Shown: positions 17,765-26,385 of the stretch, piece after piece
Layout: each line of letters starts with the position of its first letter
How positions within the stretch are numbered: the first letter of the stretch is position 1
DNA from: Alkalithermobacter paradoxus
GTDB taxonomy: Bacteria > Bacillota > Clostridia > Peptostreptococcales > Peptostreptococcaceae
Direction: 5' to 3'
NCBI GenBank assembly: GCA_002029295.1
Contig: MZGW01000001.1
Coordinates: forward strand, 124,001 to 188,000
DNA: 64,000 nucleotides
The notes under the pieces: model-generated
Told to the model about the DNA's origin: nothing
The model's input: the letters and a program-made list of their open reading frames with translations, nothing else
Database searches by the model: none
Position numbers and translations under genes: made by a program

Positions 17765-18604
17765 ATGACTGTTTATGCTGAGTATTATTTTTTAGAAAAC
17801 GTATTTATGAACTATTTAATAATTATTACAACATGTTCGTTATTGAACTTAAAAGTCAATAAGTATAGAGTGTGGATTGCATCTATATTAGGCGGGCTTT
17901 ATTCTATGATTTATTTTGCCCAGAATCTTCTATTTTTATACAATATATACTTTAAAATAATATTTGTATTTTTAATAGTAGGGGTAGCTTTTATATATAA
18001 GGGTGTAAAAGAATATTTAAGAACATTATTGACATTTTATTTTGTAAATATTTTTTTATCAGGAAGTATATTCTTTATAATATATTTTACCGGTATAGAT
18101 CATATGACAATATCATTAATTATACTTGTAGGTTTTGTAAGTTCTAGATTTTTGAGCAACTATCACAAGGTATTTAAAGGTATTGGTGTATTAAAAGATA
18201 CAAAGCAGACAATATCTGTTCAAATAGAAGATAAAACTATACAATGCACAGCATTACTAGACACTGGAAATCTACTAAAAGATCCTTTGAGTAAAGATCC
18301 CGTAATAATAATAAATGTTAAGAAATTAGAAGATATACTTCCAGAAGAATTAATTTATATAGATTATTCTAATATGGACCATAAAAAAGCAGACCATATA
18401 GTTAATAAACTTAGTCTAAACATATTGAAAAGATTTAGAATAATACCTTATAAAGTAGTTGGAAGTGAAAAAAATTTAATTGTAGGATTAAAAGCAGACA
18501 ATTTAGATATTAATGGCAATAAAAGAAGTAATATAATACTTGGACTTTCAAATTTTTCTAAAGATAGTGAGTATGATGCTATAGTAAATCCAAACATATT
18601 CTAG
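17765..18604 (+). CDS. spoIIGA: Sporulation sigma-E factor processing peptidase
   Basis: SpoIIGA is a septum-localised aspartic protease that cleaves pro-sigma-E in the mother cell. The N-terminal half has about five membrane segments. The C-terminal half carries the catalytic motif LLDTGN with D166. Length is 279 residues, slightly shorter than in Bacillus. It lies directly upstream of its substrate gene sigE, with nine bases between. A candidate Spo0A-type promoter precedes it. Confidence 0.93.
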   Translation: MTVYAEYYFLENVFMNYLIIITTCSLLNLKVNKYRVWIASILGGLYSMIYFAQNLLFLYNIYFKIIFVFLIVGVAFIYKGVKEYLRTLLTFYFVNIFLSGSIFFIIYFTGIDHMTISLIILVGFVSSRFLSNYHKVFKGIGVLKDTKQTISVQIEDKTIQCTALLDTGNLLKDPLSKDPVIIINVKKLEDILPEELIYIDYSNMDHKKADHIVNKLSLNILKRFRIIPYKVVGSEKNLIVGLKADNLDINGNKRSNIILGLSNFSKDSEYDAIVNPNIF

Positions 18605-18615
18605 GGGGGGTATTG

Positions 18616-19347
18616 ATGATTAAATATTTACATATTCTTAAAACTAAACTACTGAAATTTTTTAATAATATACTTGCAAGATTAGGACTTTTAGAGGTTG
18701 ATGAAGTACATTATTTAGGGGGAAATGATATACTCCCTCCACCACTAACTCCAGAAGAAGAAAATGAATTATTAAGAAAGTTAGATAGTGACGAAACAGT
18801 AAAAAGCACTCTTATAGAGAGAAATTTAAGACTAGTTGTATATATATCTAGAAAATTTGAAAATACAGGACTTGATATTGAGGATTTAATTTCTATTGGT
18901 ACTATTGGACTTATAAAAGCAGTTAATACATTTAAATTAGATAAAAATATAAAATTAGCGACATATGCATCAAGATGTATAGAAAATGAAATACTTATGT
19001 ATTTGAGAAAAAACAGTAGAAAAAAAGCAGAATTATCTTTTGATGAACCTTTAAACGTTGATTTAGATGGAAATGAACTTTTATTATCAGATGTTTTAGG
19101 AACTGAAAACGATGAGATATATAAACTAATAGAAGAAGAAATAGACAAAGAATTACTTCAACTTGCACTAGATAAATTGTCTAATAGAGAAAAACAAATA
19201 ATGGAATTGAGATTTGGCCTTTTAAATGGAAGAGAAAAAACTCAAAAAGAAGTGGCAAATATGCTTGGTATATCTCAGTCTTATATATCTAGATTAGAAA
19301 AAAAGATAATTTTTAGATTGAAGAAAGAAATGAAAAAACTAGTTTAA
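18616..19347 (+). CDS. sigE: Mother-cell sigma factor, pro-sigma-E
   Basis: Sigma-E directs early mother-cell transcription. The N-terminal 25 or so residues are an amphipathic, basic pro-sequence that SpoIIGA removes. Then come sigma region 2 ([33 protein letters not shown]) and region 4 ([15 protein letters not shown] plus a helix-turn-helix with [12 protein letters not shown]). I choose ATG 18616 (243 residues) over TTG 18613; both are behind a run of seven G (18604-18610). It lies between spoIIGA and sigG, the standard order. Confidence 0.95.
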   Translation: MIKYLHILKTKLLKFFNNILARLGLLEVDEVHYLGGNDILPPPLTPEEENELLRKLDSDETVKSTLIERNLRLVVYISRKFENTGLDIEDLISIGTIGLIKAVNTFKLDKNIKLATYASRCIENEILMYLRKNSRKKAELSFDEPLNVDLDGNELLLSDVLGTENDEIYKLIEEEIDKELLQLALDKLSNREKQIMELRFGLLNGREKTQKEVANMLGISQSYISRLEKKIIFRLKKEMKKLV

Positions 19348-19384
19348 ATTCCTTATATTTCCTTTGTCATCACATTGAAGGGTA

Positions 19385-19412
19385 GTATAAAAAAAATTAT
19401 TATGTGAATAAT
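19385..19412 (+). promoter_or_regulatory. Candidate sigma-F/sigma-G promoter before sigG
   Basis: GTATA (19385-19389) and, after 14 bases, GTGAATAAT (19404-19412) match the forespore consensus (GYATA, then GGnnAnAnT) at all fixed positions but one. It lies 40 bases upstream of the sigG start. In Bacillus sigG is first transcribed by sigma-F. Confidence 0.5.
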
Positions 19413-19451
19413 TGAGACAAGGGAAATAGTTTGAGGAAAGGACTGGTATTG

Positions 19452-20225
19452 GTGCAAATAAATAAAGTAGAAATATGCGGAGTCAACACATCTGAATTGC
19501 CAGTATTGAAAAATCAACAAATGATGGATTTATTATTAAGAATAAAAAATGGAGATAACGAAGCTAGAGAAACATTTGTAAAGGGAAATTTACGATTAGT
19601 ATTAAGTGTTATACAGAAATTCAATAATAGAGGTGAAAACATAGATGACTTATTTCAAATAGGCTGTATAGGGCTTATAAAGGCTATAGATAATTTTGAT
19701 TTAAGTCATAACGTTAGATTCTCAACGTATGCAGTACCTATGATTATAGGTGAGATAAGAAGATATTTAAGAGACAATAATAGTATTAGAGTAAGTAGGT
19801 CTTTAAAGGATATTGCATATAAGGCTTTACAGGTTAGAGAAAGGTTGACTAGAGAGAACTTAAAAGAACCGACAATAGGAGAAATAGCAAAAGAGCTTGA
19901 TATAAATAGGGAAGATGTTGTATTAGCACTTGATGCTATACAAGATCCTATATCTTTATTTGATCCTATATATCAAGATAACGGAGATGCTATATTTGTT
20001 ATGGATCAGGTTCAAGATAAAAAAGGAAGTGACGAAGTATGGATAGAGGAAATTGCATTAAGTGAAGCTGTCAAGAAATTAAACTCTAGAGAACGACTTG
20101 TACTAGATTTAAGATTTTATAAAGGAAAAACCCAAATAGAGGTAGCAGAAGAAATAGGAATTTCTCAAGCACAGGTTTCTAGAATCGAAAAAAACGCACT
20201 AAAGAATATGAGAAAATACATATGA
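19452..20225 (+). CDS. sigG: Late forespore sigma factor sigma-G
   Basis: Sigma-G runs late forespore gene expression after engulfment. The N-terminus NKVEICGVNTSELPVLKN and the block DNFDLSHNV, then FSTYAVPMIIGEIRRYLRDN, are diagnostic for SigG. Regions 3 and 4 follow, with helix-turn-helix GKTQIEVAEEIGISQAQVSR near the C-terminus. The upstream frame opens at 19431. I place the start at GTG 19452, nine bases after GAGGAAAGGA; TTG 19449 is an equal alternative. About 257 residues. A terminator follows at once. Confidence 0.95.
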   Translation: MQINKVEICGVNTSELPVLKNQQMMDLLLRIKNGDNEARETFVKGNLRLVLSVIQKFNNRGENIDDLFQIGCIGLIKAIDNFDLSHNVRFSTYAVPMIIGEIRRYLRDNNSIRVSRSLKDIAYKALQVRERLTRENLKEPTIGEIAKELDINREDVVLALDAIQDPISLFDPIYQDNGDAIFVMDQVQDKKGSDEVWIEEIALSEAVKKLNSRERLVLDLRFYKGKTQIEVAEEIGISQAQVSRIEKNALKNMRKYI

Positions 20226-20249
20226 CCTTACTGAAGGTCATTTTTTTTT
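20222..20249 (+). terminator. Intrinsic terminator of sigG
   Basis: ATGACCTT (20222-20229) pairs with AAGGTCAT (20234-20241) across a four-base loop, followed by eight T. It overlaps the sigG stop codon. Confidence 0.92.
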
Positions 20250-20311
20250 GATTTTTAACTTGTTATAAAGTATGTCAAGTATTCATATTAATTATTTAAG
20301 GGGGGATGTAT

Positions 20312-20575
20312 ATGTTTAAAATATCAGATATAATGGAAAAAGAGATAGTAAATATAAACAATGGAAGAAAACTTGGATTTATAAGTGATATAGAGATTGA
20401 TACAAATGATGGAACTATAAAATCTTTAGTTATATTTAATGATAATTCAAAAATGTATTTATTAGGAAAATCAGAAACTTATGCAATAAGTTGGAAGAAC
20501 ATAATAAAAATAGGCTTTGATACTATATTAGTAGACTATAAGGATTCAAATATACTTAATGAAGTAGACATATAA
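20312..20575 (+). CDS. YlmC/YmxH-family PRC-barrel sporulation-associated protein
   Basis: A small 87-residue soluble protein made of one PRC-barrel-like domain, with conserved features ISDI(M/E)EKE..., GRKLGFISDIEID and W-K-I-KIG. YlmC/YmxH members accompany sporulation loci but have no firm function. I choose ATG 20312 (MFKISDIMEK), since ATG 20306 overlaps the G6 Shine-Dalgarno (20300-20305). The upstream sequence (ATAAAG near 20265 and CATATTAA at 20284-20291) vaguely resembles a sigma-E promoter, but spacing is poor. Confidence 0.78.
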   Translation: MFKISDIMEKEIVNINNGRKLGFISDIEIDTNDGTIKSLVIFNDNSKMYLLGKSETYAISWKNIIKIGFDTILVDYKDSNILNEVDI

Positions 20576-20622
20576 AAATACAAACTATATAATTAACTTA
20601 AGATAAAAGGTTGGTGATAATT

Positions 20623-21081
20623 ATGCGATGCCCGTTTTGTAATTATATAGAGTCAAAAGTTATAGATTCTAGACCAACAGATGAGGGAACATCTATAAGA
20701 AGAAGAAGAGAATGCGATAATTGCAAAAACAGATTTACTACATACGAAAAGTTAGAGTACATAACTTTGATGGTTGTAAAGAAAGATGGAACTAGAGAGA
20801 GTTTTGATAGAAATAAAATAATAAATGGAATAATAAAGTCCTGCGAGAAAAGACCTGTATCTATAGAACAAATAGAAGAAATTGTATGTAGCATCGAAAA
20901 TACTATACATAAATCAATGATAAAAGAAATATCAAGCCAAAAGATAGGAGAGTTAATAATCGATAAACTAAAAGATATAGATGAAATAGCTTATGTTAGA
21001 TTTGCATCGGTTTATAGACAATTTAAAGACATAAACACTTTCTTGCAGGAACTTGAAAAAATTCTAGGTGAAAAAAGGTGA
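20623..21081 (+). CDS. nrdR: Transcriptional repressor of ribonucleotide reductase genes
   Basis: NrdR senses ATP/dATP and represses nrd operons. The N-terminal zinc ribbon has cysteines 3, 6, 31 and 34 (CPFC and CDNC) and the RRRREC motif. An ATP-cone domain (about residues 49-139) follows. Total is 152 residues, the normal length. The frame extends to TTG 20611, but MRCPFC at ATG 20623 is the universal start and lies behind GGTTGGTGA. Its last codons overlap the pgeF ribosome-binding site. I did not look for NrdR boxes in detail. Confidence 0.95.
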   Translation: MRCPFCNYIESKVIDSRPTDEGTSIRRRRECDNCKNRFTTYEKLEYITLMVVKKDGTRESFDRNKIINGIIKSCEKRPVSIEQIEEIVCSIENTIHKSMIKEISSQKIGELIIDKLKDIDEIAYVRFASVYRQFKDINTFLQELEKILGEKR

Positions 21082-21085
21082 AGAT

Positions 21086-21790
21086 ATGGATTATATTCAA
21101 TTTGACTGTTTAGAAAAATACCCATTTATAAAAGCTGCATTCACTAATAAAAATATAGACGCTAAGAATAAAGAAGATATAAGAAATATCTGCGATGAAT
21201 TAGGGTTTTGTTATAATAACTTAACATTTAACAAACAAGTTCATGGAGATAAAATAAATATAGTCAATAATGATAATATAGGCAAGGTATATGAAGGGGA
21301 TGGAATTGTAACAAATTTACAAAACGTGCCCTTATTGATATTTGTAGCAGACTGTGTACCTATAGCGTTAGTTGACACAAAAAATGAAGTTATAGGTCTT
21401 GCACATGCTGGATGGAGAGGAACGTTTGAAGAAATACCAAAAAAACTTATAGATAAAATGAAAAGTGAGTATAATTCTAATGTAGAAGATATTATTGCTG
21501 TAATAGGACCATCGATAGGACCTTGTTGCTATGAAGTGAGTTACGATCTTTTTAATAAATTTAACAACAAATTTACAAATGATAATAAATCTTTATATAT
21601 AATAAAAGAAGGAAGGTATTTCCTAGACCTTTGGAGTATAAATGAGCATGTACTTTATGCTAGTGGAATCAAAATTGACAACATAATACACTCTAATATG
21701 TGTACATGCTGCAATGATGAATTATTTCACTCGTATAGAAAGGATGACAAAACTTCAAAACGTATGGGATTCTTACTACAAATTGTTTAA
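21086..21790 (+). CDS. pgeF: PgeF/YlmD/YfiH-family multicopper-like purine nucleoside enzyme
   Basis: This family (LACC1/YfiH, once called polyphenol oxidase) includes proteins with purine nucleoside phosphorylase or deaminase activity and, in E. coli, a peptidoglycan-editing role. Conserved metal ligands are present: HAGWRG (the conserved His and loop), NKQVHGD near the N-terminus, and the CCYEVS and CTCCNDELFHSYR blocks. I choose ATG 21086 behind AGGTGA, giving 234 residues. In Bacillus this gene (ylmD) sits next to ylmE-sepF, but here it is about 11 kb away from that group. Confidence 0.88.
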   Translation: MDYIQFDCLEKYPFIKAAFTNKNIDAKNKEDIRNICDELGFCYNNLTFNKQVHGDKINIVNNDNIGKVYEGDGIVTNLQNVPLLIFVADCVPIALVDTKNEVIGLAHAGWRGTFEEIPKKLIDKMKSEYNSNVEDIIAVIGPSIGPCCYEVSYDLFNKFNNKFTNDNKSLYIIKEGRYFLDLWSINEHVLYASGIKIDNIIHSNMCTCCNDELFHSYRKDDKTSKRMGFLLQIV

Positions 21791-21802
21791 TTGGAGGTAA
21801 TT

Positions 21803-22489
21803 ATGGATAAAAAGATTCTTATAGTAGATGATGAAGAGCATATAGTTGAACTTCTGAAATTTAATTTAAGTTCTCAAGGTTATGAAGTAGATGTGGCTTA
21901 CGATGGATTAGACGGATTTGTAAAAATGAGAGAAATGAAGCCAGACTTAGTTCTTTTAGACATAATGATTCCAAGTATAGATGGGTTTGAAGTTTTAAAG
22001 AAGGTTAGGAGTGATAAAGAAATAAAAAACACTCCGGTAATTATGCTTACTGCAAAGAATATGGAAGAATATAAAATAGAAGGATTGCAAATAGGAGCAG
22101 ATGACTATATAACTAAGCCGTTTAGCGTAAAGGAACTTTTAGCTAGAGTAAATGCTGTTTTGAGAAGATATAACGTGAATAAAGATGAAGCAAATGAAGT
22201 AGTCGTAGGAGATATAAAAATAGATTTAGAAAACTATGAAGTGACTAAAGGTGGAGTTAAGTTAGACCTGACATTAAAGGAATTTGAACTTTTGAAAATA
22301 CTTGCAGAAAACAGAGGAAAGGTTTTATCAAGAAATTTATTACTAGATAAGATATGGGGATATGAATACTTTGGAGAAACTAGAACAGTAGATGTGCATA
22401 TAAGACATTTAAGAAAAAAGATAGAAGATGAAGATAAAAATCCTAAGTATATAGAAACAATAAGAGGAGTAGGATATAAGCTAAAATAA
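21803..22489 (+). CDS. OmpR/PhoB-family response regulator
   Basis: Receiver domain with acidic pair D9-D10, phosphoacceptor D53, the switch threonine in LTAKN and the KPF lysine. It is followed by a winged-helix DNA-binding domain ending in RTVDVHIRHLRKKIE and IRGVGYKL. The resemblance is to the PhoP/PhoB and WalR group; I cannot assign the signal. ATG 21803 follows TTGGAGG and gives 228 residues. The kinase gene starts five bases after the stop, so they form one two-component system. Confidence 0.9.
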   Translation: MDKKILIVDDEEHIVELLKFNLSSQGYEVDVAYDGLDGFVKMREMKPDLVLLDIMIPSIDGFEVLKKVRSDKEIKNTPVIMLTAKNMEEYKIEGLQIGADDYITKPFSVKELLARVNAVLRRYNVNKDEANEVVVGDIKIDLENYEVTKGGVKLDLTLKEFELLKILAENRGKVLSRNLLLDKIWGYEYFGETRTVDVHIRHLRKKIEDEDKNPKYIETIRGVGYKLK

Positions 22490-22493
22490 AGAG

Positions 22494-23765
22494 GTGAAAG
22501 ACATAGAAAATTATTTATATGTATTATTAGCTTCGCTAATAATAATATCAGTACTTATATATAGGTATTCTAGTATCCTCAAAAAATACTTTAAAGACAT
22601 GACTTTAGCTTCCGAAAAAGCTAGTACAGGTGATTACTATGTAAAGTTAACAAATAATTATAGTGGAGATTTAGGAAGGCTTTCTAATAATTTCAACTCC
22701 ATGATAGAGAAGATAAGAATAAATATAGAGGAACTAGAGGACAAAAACATAAACTTAAAGGCTATACTTAAAAGCATATCTAATGGGATAGTTGCTATTG
22801 ACAATGATGAAAGAATACTTCTTATGAATTCCATTGCAAGAAAGTTATTTGATTATGACAAAGATGATTTTGAAGGAATGAAGTACTATAAAGTCATAAA
22901 CAATAAACTATTTTTAGAAACAATAAAATCTTTAACTACTGCAACAGATAGCAAAGAAGTAGACTTAGAAGATAACAAAGGGAATTTCTATAAGATAAAG
23001 GTAGACCCTATAAGATTAGAAGATGAAGAAAATATGATTATAGGATCTATAATAAATATAGAAGATGTCACTGAAAAGATAAGATTAGAAAAAATAAGAT
23101 CAGAGTTTGTAGTAAATGTAACACATGAACTTAAAACTCCACTAACGTCTATAAATGGATTTGTTGAAACATTAAAAAATAACGATGACATTGATAAAGA
23201 AACTAGAGATAGATTTTTAGGAATTATAGAAACAGAGTCAAATAGACTAAGAAGACTTATCGATGACATACTGATGTTATCATTTATAGAAGGCAGTAAA
23301 CAAAAAACTGACAATATAACAGATTTAGTTCAAACATTTAAAGAAGTATATGATGTGACATATGGATTAGCACAAAATAAAAAAATAGATTATAAATATC
23401 ATTTCAACAAAGAAAAAATCTTAATAAGAGCTAATAAAGATCATATAAAACAGCTATTCTTAAACCTAGTAGATAATGCTATTAAATATACACAGGAAAA
23501 AGGCATAGTATTTGTTGAAATAATCGATAAAGATGATAGTATAACTATACACATAAAAGATAATGGTATAGGTATACCTCAAGAGGACATACCTAGGATA
23601 TTTGAGAGGTTTTATAGAGTAGATAAAGCTAGAAATAAAAAAATAGGTGGTACAGGCTTAGGACTTGCTATTGTCAAACATATAGTCTTGTCTTTAGATG
23701 GAAATATATCTGTGAACAGCAAACTAAATGAAGGAACAGAATTTATAGTACAACTTCCAAAATAA
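22494..23765 (+). CDS. Sensor histidine kinase with reduced sensor region (PhoR-like)
   Basis: The domains in order are one membrane segment (about residues 7-25), HAMP (about 30-80), PAS (about 85-190), HisKA with H211 in VTHELKTPL, and the ATPase with N box (DNAIKY), G1 (DNGIGIP), F box and G2 (GTGLGLAIV). It has 423 residues. PhoR-type kinases usually have two membrane helices with an extracytoplasmic domain, but this one starts almost at its single helix and there is no room upstream for a longer gene. The start is GTG 22494 inside an AAAGAGGTGA sequence, so the exact start is uncertain. Its partner is the preceding regulator. Confidence 0.88.
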   Translation: MKDIENYLYVLLASLIIISVLIYRYSSILKKYFKDMTLASEKASTGDYYVKLTNNYSGDLGRLSNNFNSMIEKIRINIEELEDKNINLKAILKSISNGIVAIDNDERILLMNSIARKLFDYDKDDFEGMKYYKVINNKLFLETIKSLTTATDSKEVDLEDNKGNFYKIKVDPIRLEDEENMIIGSIINIEDVTEKIRLEKIRSEFVVNVTHELKTPLTSINGFVETLKNNDDIDKETRDRFLGIIETESNRLRRLIDDILMLSFIEGSKQKTDNITDLVQTFKEVYDVTYGLAQNKKIDYKYHFNKEKILIRANKDHIKQLFLNLVDNAIKYTQEKGIVFVEIIDKDDSITIHIKDNGIGIPQEDIPRIFERFYRVDKARNKKIGGTGLGLAIVKHIVLSLDGNISVNSKLNEGTEFIVQLPK

Positions 23766-23804
23766 GGATTTCCTATATTTACAAGGAAATTCTTATTTTT
23801 TTTT
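23761..23804 (+). terminator. Intrinsic terminator of the two-component operon
   Basis: AATAAGGATTTCC (23761-23773) pairs with GGAAATTCTTATT (23785-23797, one wobble) and is followed by a run of eight or more T. Confidence 0.88.
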
Positions 23805-23839
23805 GGAAATTCTAATTGTATAAGAAAGGAGTTGAAAAT

Positions 23840-24745
23840 ATGCAAGACTATGTGTATTTAATAGGTGTAGCATTTCTTGTTGGAATTTCATCTAGAATGT
23901 ATATGATGAGATTAGATCATAGGCAATATCCAACCTACCCACAGGGATTCATATCACACATAACATTAGGAGTAATAGCTGCAGCTCTTGGTGCAGTGGC
24001 AGTACCAGCACTAGCAGAAAGAGAATTTTCGGCAGTTACATTTTTAGCTTTAGCAGCTCAACAATTTAGAGATGTTAGAAATATGGAAAGACAAAGTTTA
24101 GATAATATAGAAAGTACAGAGATAGTTCCAAGGGGAACTGCTTACATAGAAGATATCGCAAAGGCATTTGAAGCTAGAAATTACATGGCAATATTATCAG
24201 CAATTTCTACAGGTGGTTCATTTTATTTATTAGACACTGTCTTAAATATATCTTTATATATTTCTCTTATAGTAAGCATATTAGTAGGTGCTTGCGTAGC
24301 CTTAGGGCTGAAAAGTATTCTAACACGTCAAAAAATAGGAGAGATAGCAGATGTAATTCCTGCAAAATTAGAATTTGATGGACCATTTATGAAAGTAAAT
24401 GATATTGTTATTATGAATATAGGACTTGAAAGTTCAAGGCAAAGATATATAAATGAAGGTATAGCAGTTGAAATTATACCAAAAGAAGATAGTGCAATAG
24501 GGACTCTTTCTAATTTAGGACAAAGGCAAGTAATAGCACACAATGCTTCTATACAGCTAGGTATAAAAAAAGATGTAGATGAGCCAGATTTTACACCTAT
24601 GCTTAGAAGAAATCCTAAGAATGAAAGTTTGGTTATGACATTAGTTCCTATAAAAAAAGATGCAAGTTTACTTGTTGAGATAATAAAAAATGTACCTGTA
24701 ATTGAATCTGCAAAGGGAAAAAGTTATTATCTGAAAGGAAGATGA
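23840..24745 (+). CDS. YIEGIA-domain membrane protein
   Basis: This uncharacterised 301-residue protein is typical of spore-forming Clostridia. It has several membrane segments in the first half (about residues 5-20, 37-58 and two near 115-160) and a soluble C-terminal half of about 120 residues. The family's signature hexapeptide appears here as YIEDIA (in GTAYIEDIAKAFEARNYM, about residues 100-117), with D in place of the central G. ATG 23840 follows AAGGAG. The next gene encodes its small partner, and the DUF512-der-plsY-gpsA-spoIVA run follows, suggesting an envelope or spore role. Confidence 0.8.
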   Translation: MQDYVYLIGVAFLVGISSRMYMMRLDHRQYPTYPQGFISHITLGVIAAALGAVAVPALAEREFSAVTFLALAAQQFRDVRNMERQSLDNIESTEIVPRGTAYIEDIAKAFEARNYMAILSAISTGGSFYLLDTVLNISLYISLIVSILVGACVALGLKSILTRQKIGEIADVIPAKLEFDGPFMKVNDIVIMNIGLESSRQRYINEGIAVEIIPKEDSAIGTLSNLGQRQVIAHNASIQLGIKKDVDEPDFTPMLRRNPKNESLVMTLVPIKKDASLLVEIIKNVPVIESAKGKSYYLKGR

Positions 24746-24751
24746 TAAAAT

Positions 24752-24943
24752 ATGAATGTAGGGATAAAACATTACGTATTAGCCATAATAACAACGGACA
24801 AAAGTATATCGTCTGCTACCATACCAGTATTTCATGTTGAAAGCAAAGAAGATTTACAATCTAAATCTTTAGCTATATCTAAATGCATGATGGGAATGGT
24901 ACACGATGTAGGTAATGATACTTTAATAATTGTAAAGCACTAG
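24752..24943 (+). CDS. Small partner of the YIEGIA protein (capping-subunit family)
   Basis: A 63-residue soluble protein starting six bases after the YIEGIA gene and surely co-translated with it. It begins with a beta-strand-like GIKHYVLAIITT and includes HVESKEDL and a C-terminal DVGNDTLIIVKH. Databases pair such proteins with YIEGIA as a 'capping complex subunit', but I know of no experiment defining the role. The Shine-Dalgarno is GGAAGATGAT. A terminator follows, so the pair is a two-gene unit. Confidence 0.7.
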   Translation: MNVGIKHYVLAIITTDKSISSATIPVFHVESKEDLQSKSLAISKCMMGMVHDVGNDTLIIVKH

Positions 24944-24967
24944 GTACCTTCTACAGGTACCTTTTTC
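24942..24967 (+). terminator. Intrinsic terminator of the YIEGIA pair
   Basis: AGGTACC (24942-24948) pairs with GGTACCT (24956-24962) over a seven-base loop, followed by five T. Confidence 0.85.
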
Positions 24968-25037
24968 TAATCTTGACTAAGCGTTGTTATACATGATAAT
25001 ATAACTTGATATAGTTTACAAAAGAGTGGTGATAATA

Positions 25038-26384
25038 TTGGAATTAAGGAATATAGATAATATACAAAACGTTATAAATAAAGTCTATAAAGGTAGTATA
25101 GCAGATGAAATAGGAATAAAAGAAGGAGATATACTTTTAAGTATAAATGGACAGAAGATAGAAGATATAATAGAGTATAAGTTTTTAACTTGTGATGAGT
25201 ATCTAGAAGTTGAAATAGAAAATAAAAATAAAGAAATATATATATATGAAATAGAAAAAGACTATGATGAAGATATAGGAATAGAGTTTTTAAATCCTAT
25301 AATAGACAGTGCTAAAAGCTGTAGAAATAAGTGTATGTTTTGCTTTATAGATCAACTCCCAAGTGGAATGAGAGAGAGTTTATACTTTAAAGATGACGAT
25401 TCAAGACTGTCTTTTTTACAAGGAAATTTTATTACTTTAACAAATATGAGTGAAAAAGATATACAAAAAATGATACAATATAGGATAAGTCCAGTTAATA
25501 TATCTGTTCACACTACAGATCCAGAGCTTAGGGTTAAGATGTTGAAAAATAAAAATGCTGGTAATGTGTATGATACTATGAAAAGACTAGCACAAGCCGG
25601 TATAGAAATGAATTGCCAAATTGTTTTGTGTCCAGGAATAAATGATAATGAGTATTTAGATAAAACCATTTCAGATTTAGCTCACCTTTATCCTTACGTT
25701 AGAAGTGTTGCAATAGTTCCAGTAGGTCTTACTAAATTTAGAGAGGGTCTTGAATATCTACAAGAGTTTAACAAAGAAATGTCTCTTGAGCTTATAGATA
25801 AAACATTTGATATTCAAAATAAGTTTTTGAAAGATTTAAATACCAGATTCGTATTTTTATCAGATGAATTTTATGTAATGGCAGATAGAAAAAGACCTAA
25901 TTATGAAGAATATGAAGGATTTATTCAGCTTGAAAATGGTGTAGGGTTAATGACAAAGTTTGAAGAAGAAGTAAATAAATATATAAAAAACATGTATATA
26001 AGACTTAGAAAGCCGAGGAAGGTATCAGTGGTTACAGGAAAGTCAGCTTATACATTTATAGATCAAATCTGTAAAAATATAATGAATAATATAGAAGGAC
26101 TAGAAATAAATGTTTATAAAGTGAGAAATAATTATTTTGGAGAAAGTATAACAGTATCAGGATTAATCACTGGCAGCGATATTATACAAAGTCTACAAAA
26201 TGAGGACTTAGGAGACGCTTTACTAATACCAAAGTCTATGTTAAAAGCAGATGAAGATGTATTTTTAGATGATGTAACGATAAAAGATATTGAAGAAAAG
26301 TTAAAGATTAGTATAATACCTTGTGATGTAGAAGGAAAACAATTTGTAAAGAAATTAATAACAAAAGAGAAAGGAGAAATTTAA
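25038..26384 (+). CDS. PDZ plus radical-SAM-like DUF512 protein
   Basis: The N-terminal PDZ-like domain (about residues 8-60, with GDILLSINGQKIED) is followed by a radical-SAM-type CxxxCxxC cluster (C95, C99, C102 in CRNKCMFCFIDQLP) and a C-terminal DUF512 domain with VVTGKSAYTF. These proteins are predicted Fe-S oxidoreductases; no substrate is known. The frame opens at GTG 25026, but TTG 25038 after GGTGATA is the better start (448 residues). It stops two bases before der, so the two are co-transcribed and probably coupled. A ribosome-linked function is only inference from that coupling. Confidence 0.82.
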   Translation: MELRNIDNIQNVINKVYKGSIADEIGIKEGDILLSINGQKIEDIIEYKFLTCDEYLEVEIENKNKEIYIYEIEKDYDEDIGIEFLNPIIDSAKSCRNKCMFCFIDQLPSGMRESLYFKDDDSRLSFLQGNFITLTNMSEKDIQKMIQYRISPVNISVHTTDPELRVKMLKNKNAGNVYDTMKRLAQAGIEMNCQIVLCPGINDNEYLDKTISDLAHLYPYVRSVAIVPVGLTKFREGLEYLQEFNKEMSLELIDKTFDIQNKFLKDLNTRFVFLSDEFYVMADRKRPNYEEYEGFIQLENGVGLMTKFEEEVNKYIKNMYIRLRKPRKVSVVTGKSAYTFIDQICKNIMNNIEGLEINVYKVRNNYFGESITVSGLITGSDIIQSLQNEDLGDALLIPKSMLKADEDVFLDDVTIKDIEEKLKISIIPCDVEGKQFVKKLITKEKGEI

Positions 26385-26385
26385 T

